From Punctularia strigosozonata HHB-11173 SS5 (Eukaryota > Basidiomycota > Agaricomycetes > Corticiales > Punctulariaceae): a DNA stretch of 64,000 bases. The position numbers and the translations under genes were made by a program. The DNA lies in NCBI RefSeq assembly GCF_000264995.1, contig NW_006767444.1, positions 126,494 to 190,493 of the forward strand, written 5' to 3'. Of this stretch, positions 56,924-64,000 are shown one piece after another. Numbering within the stretch: position 1 is the stretch's first letter; every line of letters begins with the position of its first letter. The notes beneath the pieces are model-generated. The model ran no database searches. It was not told the origin of the DNA and saw only the letters and a program-made list of their open reading frames with translations.

Positions 56924-58354
56924 TTTTCTTTATATTCTTCTTGATGGTACGTTTACATGCTCTACGCTACTTTGAATAGTAACCCTAACTTGAGATTACA
57001 GTCAAACATGCACGATCATGTCACGACTTCGCCTTCCACTCTTAGTCGGTCTGGGACCGCTCTTCTCTTGGCAGTCGCGCTGTGCTGTGACTGTTAAATT
57101 ATCTGTGAGTCACTGCCATCCGCAGCATCCTGCTGTTGTAATCCATCTAACACGATATTCGCAGCATTCATTCTCGCCTATTTATCATGGTCTCGGGTGT
57201 TTCTTGCCTCGTGCATGCCCGTCGGCACCGATATCCTCGCAATTGTATTAGTCGCCATATATTTCCTACGACCACCATCGACGTAGTAGCAGTGTAGAGC
57301 GAACAGTAGTACAGTAGTAGTAATACCCCTTAACATTCGACCATGCTCTGTATAGTGATAGTTGCGCTATAATTCATGTTTTCCTTGGTTGTAAGTACTT
57401 CTATCGAGGGCCAATTGCAAGGTGAAGGGCTCATCAATTGGTCCTTATGCATCACCCAATTGTAGGAAGTTATCCATCATACGTATCTCCGGCTAGCTTT
57501 TTTGAAGTGTGTGACGGTTACGAACGATCTCGGAGATACTACATATGCAGGACAATGGTCATAGCGCACTCACTCATTGTGCACAGGGATAACGTAAGGA
57601 GTCACATCAAGAAGGATCGACTAGTAGTGAGCCGGAGTCAACGTAGCACTGAGACGTACCGCGATATATTTATTGTTGGAGAGAAGGGCGCTGATCTATA
57701 CCTCAGTTAGGCCCGGGACAATGGCCGGATTGAGCGTGGGAACTGGTATAAAAATAGATGACGCCCATTCACCTTGACACCATTGTTTTTGCCCGATGAC
57801 GGTCGACCACAGCGTATTGTGGTCGCCAGCCGCAAGCTTAAACTCCAGAAAGATCGGATTCGGCGTGAAATATTTCTTGGCTGAACGTTGAAGCAGAAAC
57901 GTTCGATAGGGAATTTCGGCGTTACCGCAGAGGCATCATCAGGTAGCTGTGCGACCCGGCGAATCGAGAAGGTCGATACGATAGAAGGAAAAACGTTTGC
58001 CATTACGCCAAGATTACAGTTTGTACTGGGTCGCGGGGATTACATGTGGTTGGATCGCTACAGTTTTACGTTTGTGCTTCGAACAATACATAGCAGTAAA
58101 TAGAATCCCGACACCGTCTCGATGTTGAAGACGAAGGGTTGAAACGGTGAGCTACCGGCTAGCGGCACTGTATCTAAGTTCGGTAGCTCGGTCCTGAGCC
58201 AGTGTATGGGAAGTTACGGGTTTGCACTTACCGATTTGAGAATGTCATACCCGAGGATCCATGGGTGGAGGGAAGCAATCGTTCACTTGATATAATTGTA
58301 CCGGATCAGGAGGAGTGAGAAACTCGTGAGGTAATAGAGTACTCACAGGCAGAA
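56924..58354. other. Gap between pheromone genes, with one unidentified coding fragment
   Basis: Mostly non-coding. On the minus strand about 57925-57715 reads coherently (IPYRTFLLQRSAKKYFTPNP, then WSTVIGQKQWCQGEWAS and PVPTLNPAIVPGL) but is bounded upstream by stops and lacks a start. It looks like one exon or a fragment of an unidentified gene. Confidence 0.35.
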
Positions 58355-58495
58355 TCATGATATGATGCAGTAGAACCCGAGACGGGACGCGCTGTCCTCG
58401 TTCACGGGAGGAGAGTCATCGGAGTATTCTGGAGCAGAGCCGGATTGCTCGGGAGTAGCCTCGGCGAGAGGAAAGAGGGTTGCGAACACGTCCAT
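58355..58495 (-). CDS. Lipopeptide mating pheromone precursor 2 (CaaX = CIIS)
   Basis: A 46-codon ORF, too short for most gene finders. It begins MDVFATLFPLAEATPEQSG, has an acidic middle (PEYSDDSPPVNEDS), and ends NEDSASRLGFYCIIS. The terminal Cys-Ile-Ile-Ser box predicts farnesylation. Processing is likely after the Glu-Asp pair, giving a mature peptide of about nine residues ending FYC. A TATAAA on the minus strand (58646-58641) lies about 145 bp upstream. A GTGAGT donor just 3' of the stop suggests an intron in the 3' UTR. It lies between pheromone gene 1 and receptor 4. Confidence 0.85.
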   Translation of the reverse strand: MDVFATLFPLAEATPEQSGSAPEYSDDSPPVNEDSASRLGFYCIIS

Positions 58496-59022
58496 GACAG
58501 TGGTGAATCAATCGAGTATGTGATCTGGTGTGGGTTTCGAAAGGTTTAAGGTGTCAACCTCACGGAGGAGAAACGAAGTGCGGTCGTCGCGGGGAAAGGT
58601 GGTAGGTGGGATGGGCAGTGCGACAGATGAGTACGTGAAATTTATACGATAGGATTATGCAGAATGAGGAGCAGACAATGGACAACGTAGACGACATTGT
58701 TTGATACGAGAAGAAGGCCCCTGACCTTGGCCTCGCCGCGGGTTGCGAAACTTGATCAGTGATCACGTGCCTGGGTACCGTATTTCAGACTCCGGCAAGC
58801 CGGCTGCCCATTGTCCTTTCAGTCCCTCGCGTTCGACTTACAATGGCTGGTAGACAATGGATATCTACTTTTGGCCTGCGTTCCCGTCAGCATCGAATGC
58901 CGCCATTACGCCCTAACCCGTGCTGCTCATGCTCAGCTTATAGATCATAGGACTCCATCGAAGCACCTTCCGCCTCTTACCGCAAATTTCCACCTTCCGT
59001 TGGCAAAGCCATCCCCAACAAC
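58496..59022. other. Shared upstream region of pheromone gene 2 and receptor 4
   Basis: A 527-bp divergent intergenic region without a supported ORF, so both genes may be controlled from here. Confidence 0.5.
58641..58646 (-). promoter_or_regulatory. TATA box of pheromone gene 2
   Basis: TATAAA on the minus strand about 145 bp upstream of the ATG, a plausible distance for a strongly expressed small gene. Confidence 0.4.
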
Positions 59023-60458
59023 ATGTCGTTCACCCAACCTCTCGCTATGCGGACCCTTCCATTTCTGGCTGCATCACTAGTTCTTGTGCCTTTACCCTGG
59101 CATTGGCGCTCGCGAAACGTCGCTACCGTCAGCATGATCCTCGTTTTGTTCTTGAGCAATCTCATGTGGGGGATCAACGCCGTATTATGGAGTGAGGATG
59201 CGATTATACGGGCTATTACGTGGTGCGACATTAGTACGTGTATACGCGTTTATCCCAACGTGAGAGATGTTGAATGATATCATTGCAGCAACGCGTTTCC
59301 AAATGTACGCGACTATGGCGTTACCAGCCGCAAGTCTCTGCCTCACTATCCGACTTGAGGGTATCTCGTCTTTGCGAAGAGCTCGCATAACTCATGACGA
59401 CAAACGCCGGGCTCTCATCATCGATTTGCTGCTCTGTTATGGCGTTCCGCTTCTGTTCACCGGTGCTTGTAAGTCGATTACCCCTTGTTTTGGGCATCGC
59501 TGACTTGCGGCACCTATATCTCTCAGATATCATTGTGCAAGGGCATCGCTTCGATATCATCCAGACTGTTGGCTGCCGGCCAACTATCTACGTGTCCTGG
59601 CCTGCCATCCTGATTAGTCTGATGCCTCCACTATTGGCTTCCGTCATCTCCTGCTTGTTTGCCGGTATGTTATCTTCCGTTATCGTGATTCTTCACCGTT
59701 TTGAGACCACCTTCTTAGGTCTTTCACTTCGTAATTTCATTCAGCGTCGGGCAACCTTCTCCAAACACCTCCAGTCGGGCCAGTCCGGTCTGACCACGTC
59801 CAGATATCTCCGCCTCATTTCCATGGCGCTTGTCGAGATGACATGGGGCTTGTCCGTTGGCATAACGAATATGTATGCCACTTTCATGGACGGCTTGCGG
59901 CCTTGGACAGATTGGAACGACGTTCATTCCAATTTCTCCCGCATTGGACAGTTCCCCCTCGTTTTAGTGCCACACCTCAACGTCGTTCTCCTCTACGTTA
60001 CCTGGTGGATGATCCCGATATCAGGCTTTCTATTCTTTGCCTTCTTCGCCTTCGGAGAAGATGCCGTCAAGGAATACCAGTCATCGGTCGCTTGGGTGCG
60101 CCGCACGATACTGCGGCAACTGCATTTCAGGTCGATGCTTGCCGGTCGTATCTCCTCGCGAAGCCGAGCTGGAGTATCCCCTTCCAAGATGCAGGGAGTC
60201 TCTCGCACGAATTCCAAGACGCATGTCACGCTCTCTTCGCCGTTCAAGTCGGAGCTGGCCAGCGTCTCCACCGGCAGCGAAGATACGCTGTCAACCCGGA
60301 ATTTACCACCATCTTACGAACTTCTTCGTGCCAACCCGGCCATCGCATATCCGTCTTCATATACCTGCTCGAATACCGGTTGCCCGCCTACCGCTGGTCC
60401 ATACACCTTCCACGACACAATGACTTCCGATCACGCTTACACCCAGGATATCGTATAA
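59023..60458 (+). CDS. STE3: STE3-like pheromone receptor 4, divergent (GPCR)
   Basis: Four exons, 422 residues: 59023-59233, 59289-59468, 59527-59664 and 59719-60458. It is clearly STE3-like (LVLVPLPWHW, ITWCDI, LPAASLCLTIRLEGI, QGHRFDIIQTVGCRP, TSRYLRLI, DVHSNFSRIGQFP) but departs from the other four receptors at several conserved places. The Asn-Ser-Ile-Val-Trp segment reads GINAVLWSEDAI, the Arg pair after the third segment is changed, and the usual FGFAxEA reads FAFGEDAVKEY. The tail is Ser/Thr-rich and ends HAYTQDIV. It is divergent from pheromone gene 2 and convergent with receptor 5. It may represent a different specificity class. Confidence 0.92.
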
Positions 60459-61026
60459 CATGGCTTCATTCATGGCTACCTTCACAAATGCATGTATTTA
60501 TTAATATTTATCAAGTTTCCGTCGCGGGTTATATATATCGCTGTATTGATCCTTCCGCCTTTTATGACAATCACGTTGTGCTAGAGACACATCATGAAAA
60601 TCTCGAATACCGTGGCTGTCATGGGCCGTTCATAGTCACATTCAGGCCATTTTCGCGGGGCATCCTATTGGCACACATACCGATGTGCTGAACTGTTCGT
60701 CTCGTTTTGTCCCAGGTCATCTTAGACTTCAACGCTCGAGATCGCTATCGTGCTCGCTTCGCAAGCTGATACCATTCGGTAACTGCAGACTGGATTTCTC
60801 GTGGATACATTCATACGTAAAGCTATTGCTACAAATGGGCATCGTATTACGTGTATACTAACGTATCATTCACATGAAATGCACTAATATGAGCACACAT
60901 GGCTCTCTCGGCATGAGATGCGAAGCACTAAGGTGTGTTATGCCTGACCCGGAAAAGTCGAAGTGAGGGACAGGCCGAAGGACGTTAACGGGAGGACTAG
61001 ACGTTCTCGGGTGACCGGGATGGTGG
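60459..61026. other. Convergent intergenic region between receptors 4 and 5
   Basis: AT-rich, with no supported ORF and no CaaX peptide found on either strand. Confidence 0.5.
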
Positions 61027-62550
61027 TCAATAATGGTGGCCTTGCTCCGCCATCCAAGGAGCAATCGCATATGCCTCTGGGTGACTATGCATTGAAGCGT
61101 TGCGAGAGATGTCGATCACTTCGAAGAGAGGCGGCGGGGTAGAAGGGGTATTCGGCTCGTCCCTGCGAGCCTCCTCCGCCTTCGCATTCGAAGCAGCCGG
61201 TGACGGCGGCGAGAGCGCGGAAGAATCGTTCACGTGTTTGTGGTATGGTGAATCGTGGTTGTAGTCGAGCGAATCAGCGCCGACGTGCGTTTGCGAGAGA
61301 CTGGAACCGAAGTCGGATTTCGATGGATGGATGAATGTCGGGAGCGTGGAACCGGAGTATCTGTACGAAACCTGATCAATACATGTCGGCGGACAGGTAA
61401 GGGCGAAAACGAACGAATGGTTGCTGTCGTTGCGCGACTTAGGGGACAAGCCGAACCGCTTAGCGATCCACCAAAAGGCCGCACGATAGTGCTTACGCGC
61501 CTCATCGGCAAAGCCGAAAAGGGCGAAGTATACGAAGCCGCAGAAGACGAGGCTCCAGCGGAAGAGTTCAATGGAGATTTCGGAAGCGGGTACGGATCTC
61601 CAGATCACGGACGGGATCTGGTGTATTCGAGAGTAATGCGCGTGGGTGTCCGCCCAGCTGATCCAAGGTGCGAGGTTCCCGGGTCGGAGATTGAGATAGG
61701 TGCCGTAGATGCAGAGCGGGACGGTGACCAGAATCTCCATCCCGGCCAGTATCATCAGGCGGAAGTAGCGACTGATGCTCATAGCGGACGTCGAGGACGT
61801 GAAAGCGCTGAATTGGGCGCGGCGTTGGAAGAACGCCCGAAGAGTGAGAACTGCGAGCGGTGCGTCAGCTTATGTGAAGGCGGAGCAAAACATGAGCGGG
61901 ACGAACAAGCGTAGCTTGCAGACACGAGGCCGATGACAAGGGGCCACAACTCCGAAAGTGGATATGCCACGGGAGTGTTATACGTGAAGGGATAGCATCC
62001 AAGGTCTTCGTATATGTCGAAGCGATGTCCGGAGACGATGTATTCTAGTTATAGGGTCATGAGCTTACTTGAAGAACTCTGAGACAACAACACTGACGCA
62101 TGGGCAACTGAATGAGTGGAATTCCGAGACCAATCGCAAGGTCGATGTAGACGTCGCGTCGTTTCTGCTCTTTCGTTACAAGCACATTCGAGATGGATGC
62201 GATTCTATAAAGGCGCCTATTGATACACAGAGAAGCCGCAGGTATCGCTACCGAGGCAGCAACAATGATATGCGATGCTGAATAGAAGACGGATTAGCTA
62301 TCGCGAGTACTGCTACGGGACACAAACTCTTACATATATCGCACCATACGGGTGCCCAATTGATCGCGTTATTGTGCCAGATGATGGAATTGATGGCCAG
62401 GTTAAAGTTCGAAAGTGAGATCCAGAGCATGTAGAGGCATGTTCCGGAGTTCCATGCGTTCAGGTGCCATGGTAATGGGACCAGTACGAGAAGTCCACTG
62501 AGAAAGGATAGGACAGGGAAAGCTGGATAGCTGGGGTCTGAGGCGAACAT
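61027..62550 (-). CDS. STE3: STE3-like pheromone receptor 5 (GPCR)
   Basis: Four exons, 452 residues: 62550-62334, 62277-62098, 62044-61907 and 61850-61027. Introns use GTAAGA, GTCAGT and GTTCGT donors. Motifs: SYPAFPVLSFLSGLLVLVP, WHLNAWNSGTCLYMLW, NSIIWHNNAINWAPVWCDI, PAASLCINRRLYRIA, GHRFDIYEDLGCYP, ISRYFRLMILAGME, SWADTHAHYSR and FALFGFADEARKHYRAAFWW. The tail is about 150 residues, Ser/Pro-rich. The second exon equals the sum of two exons in receptors 1 and 3 (113+67), an intron loss shared with receptor 4. It is divergent from pheromone gene 3 (653 bp apart). Confidence 0.92.
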
Positions 62551-63202
62551 GATGCCGGAAGGGAAGCTCTATGTGTGAAGGGTTTGGGCGCGCGATAGCA
62601 GTGGAAAGACATTTTCTTTATGAGCTTGGTCGCAGCGTCCATCGCGGATGGTACAATGGGATGAGCGAGCTCAAAATCGTCTTTGTTCTCGATTATGTAA
62701 CATCGGCTGCTCAACATTTCCCACGGTCCAGTTACCTCAATGGGACGGTAGAGATTCTACCACCGTGCAGGCCCCGATCGCCAGCTCCTCTTCAGCCCAT
62801 GCAGCATTCAAAAGCGTACGTGCCGGCTCTGAATACAAGAGGAGCTAGGGCTGACTGTTACCAAGTTGTCGCACAGTACCTTGTAGTGTCCTCCTCTTCG
62901 TGCCCGACTCTCGCATGATATATACTTCGCCCGACATAGATCGGAGGAACAATGCCTATGCTTACAATTACCCCCCATTGTGGTCTGCATACGGGGCTTG
63001 ACATATTATTATGGCACAATAGGGCCATATATAAAAGCATAGTGAGCTCTCCTCCGGCACCACCCTCGTTCGCATTCCCTTGCTCAATATCTTAGACGCA
63101 TCATCCTTGTGATTTGCTCGCGGCGTCTATATCCTTCGTCGTCTTTGTCGCGCACTTCATTCGCGTCTCGCGCACCCAACTTCGAGCAGGTCTCATCATT
63201 CA
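62551..63202. other. Divergent region between receptor 5 and pheromone gene 3
   Basis: No gene is supported; it contains the TATA box for the pheromone gene at 63028-63036. Two overlapping open frames at 62571-62918 lack any motif. Confidence 0.5.
63028..63036 (+). promoter_or_regulatory. TATA box of pheromone gene 3
   Basis: TATATAAAA lies about 170 bp upstream of the ATG, followed by a pyrimidine-rich leader. Confidence 0.45.
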
Positions 63203-63355
63203 ATGGATTCATTCCAAGCTATCGCCGAACTCGTCCTTGATGCGACACCTCTACCCAAGCCTGACGCCCTCGATTCTCTCATGAGCGAGCCAGCTGGCAT
63301 ACCGACCGACGAAGATTCGAAACTTGGTCTGGCGGGCTACTGCGTCATCGCATGA
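63203..63355 (+). CDS. Lipopeptide mating pheromone precursor 3 (CaaX = CVIA)
   Basis: A 50-codon intronless ORF. It starts MDSFQAIAELVLDATPLPKP, continues with an acidic linker (SEPAGIPTDEDS) and ends TDEDSKLGLAGYCVIA. The CVIA box is the commonest CaaX form of homobasidiomycete pheromones and predicts farnesylation, trimming and methylation. Likely processing after Glu-Asp leaves about nine residues ending GYC. The MDSF start and overall layout match pheromone gene 1, and the Glu-Asp-Ser context matches gene 2. It is divergent from receptor 5. Confidence 0.9.
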   Translation: MDSFQAIAELVLDATPLPKPDALDSLMSEPAGIPTDEDSKLGLAGYCVIA

Positions 63356-64000
63356 TCCGAAACATGCGACGAGCTAATCCCTGTCAGTTCTCTGCTTCCC
63401 GTCTTTCTGCGTTGCTCATTACGGTCATTCAGACAGACATCGATGCCACGACACCACCCCCAACCCGCATCAGTGACGGCTGCGCCGTTGCCATACTTTA
63501 CCATCCTTCTGACCGATTCATCTTGACGTATACATTTCATGATATCGTAAACTACAGACGAAGGGTTATGAGGTCATAGTGTCTGTTTTGGCGCATCCAT
63601 ACTGCCTTCAAGTTCGTTCACAGTTGCGACGTAACTTCAGATTGTATTGCTATCCGCGTATATGTATATATATAGCTCAGAATGCATCGTGCCAGTGTCT
63701 CCCTGACATCCGCGTGTCGTCGTGCTGCCTCCGTAACTTCGAAGGAAGTCGTTCAAGAGACTAACGTTTAGCATAGAAACCGAGCTTCTATTTACTGTTC
63801 ACCCTGACCGTGGCGCGCCGTCAATCACCTTGAGTCAAATTATTGTGCCCTCGTCTTGACATGATGATACAACTACGTGAATCTATCGATGCGATTGACG
63901 AGTCTTATTTCTCCTTCGTAACAGTTCGTAAGGCGAGGATTACCGAGTGTTGTGGTACTAGAGCGGAAGAGCGACGAAACAAAGGGATCGCTTGACAGTC
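63356..64000. other. Right end of window, no supported gene
   Basis: Short open frames without motifs; a TATATATATA run is at about 63665. Confidence 0.5.
63979..63987 (+). promoter_or_regulatory. ACAAAGGGA motif at right edge
   Basis: An exact match to the Ustilago Prf1 pheromone response element, 0.6 kb beyond pheromone gene 3. It may serve a gene outside the window or be chance. Confidence 0.15.

Noticed and set aside
57018-57251. Possible fourth pheromone precursor downstream of gene 1
   Set aside because: The 77-codon frame ends SSQLY, not a CaaX box, and lacks the acidic precursor layout.
59843-60691. 282-codon plus-strand frame overlapping receptor 4
   Set aside because: An out-of-frame reading of the receptor's last exon plus 3' sequence, without motifs.
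61386-61430. Possible tail intron in receptor 5 similar to that in receptor 3
   Set aside because: The candidate would be about 43 nt and would shift the frame away from the protein-like tail; reading through keeps a good frame.
61255-61914. 219-codon plus-strand frame
   Set aside because: Antisense shadow of receptor 5's last exon.
1-64000. CRISPR arrays, bacterial operons, riboswitches
   Set aside because: The sequence is eukaryotic nuclear DNA with introns; no regularly spaced repeat array was seen.

Overview
The window is nuclear DNA from a filamentous basidiomycete, almost certainly an agaricomycete mushroom-forming fungus. The evidence is short (about 45-75 nt) GT-AG introns in nearly every gene, five STE3-type pheromone receptor genes, and three short pheromone precursor genes ending in CaaX motifs. 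The order or species cannot be settled from the sequence alone. Gene models below were built by eye from reading frames, splice signals and family motifs, so internal exon edges are approximate unless exact coordinates are given.

Layout. 1-7057: a Ty3/gypsy LTR retrotransposon with a chromodomain integrase and an extra third ORF; the left end is incomplete or not recognisable. 7247-7366 (-): intron-containing tRNA-Leu(AAG). 7.4-13.5 kb: decayed or unresolved coding fragments, a partly resolved membrane protein gene (-), and a small single-pass membrane protein gene (+). 15.1-19.9 kb: two tandem STE3-like receptors (+). 20.3-32.3 kb: 3-ketodihydrosphingosine reductase (+), a trehalose-phosphate synthase/phosphatase family protein (-), a DUF2235 hydrolase-like protein (+) and a salicylate-hydroxylase-type FAD monooxygenase (+). 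34.2-44.3 kb: accessory-looking genes (+): a large unknown gene with an internal repeat, two free-standing chromodomain genes, a probable pseudokinase and a tandem pair of SH3-like genes. 45-53.8 kb: housekeeping genes EMC1 (+), DML1/Misato (-), SIT4/PP6 phosphatase (-) and a Gly/Arg-rich conserved protein (+). 54.6-63.4 kb: a mating-type-like pheromone/receptor cluster in the order receptor(-), pheromone(+), pheromone(-), receptor(+), receptor(-), pheromone(+).

How it fits together. The right-hand cluster has the composition of an agaricomycete B (pheromone/receptor) mating-type locus: lipidated peptide precursors interleaved with 7-TM receptors. The two receptors at 15-20 kb have no recognisable pheromone gene beside them and may be receptor-like genes outside mating-type control; this split is inference. 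The most valuable content is the set of three short pheromone genes (46, 50 and 58 codons), which size-filtered gene callers would miss or overextend, together with five receptor paralogues that share ancestral exon lengths.
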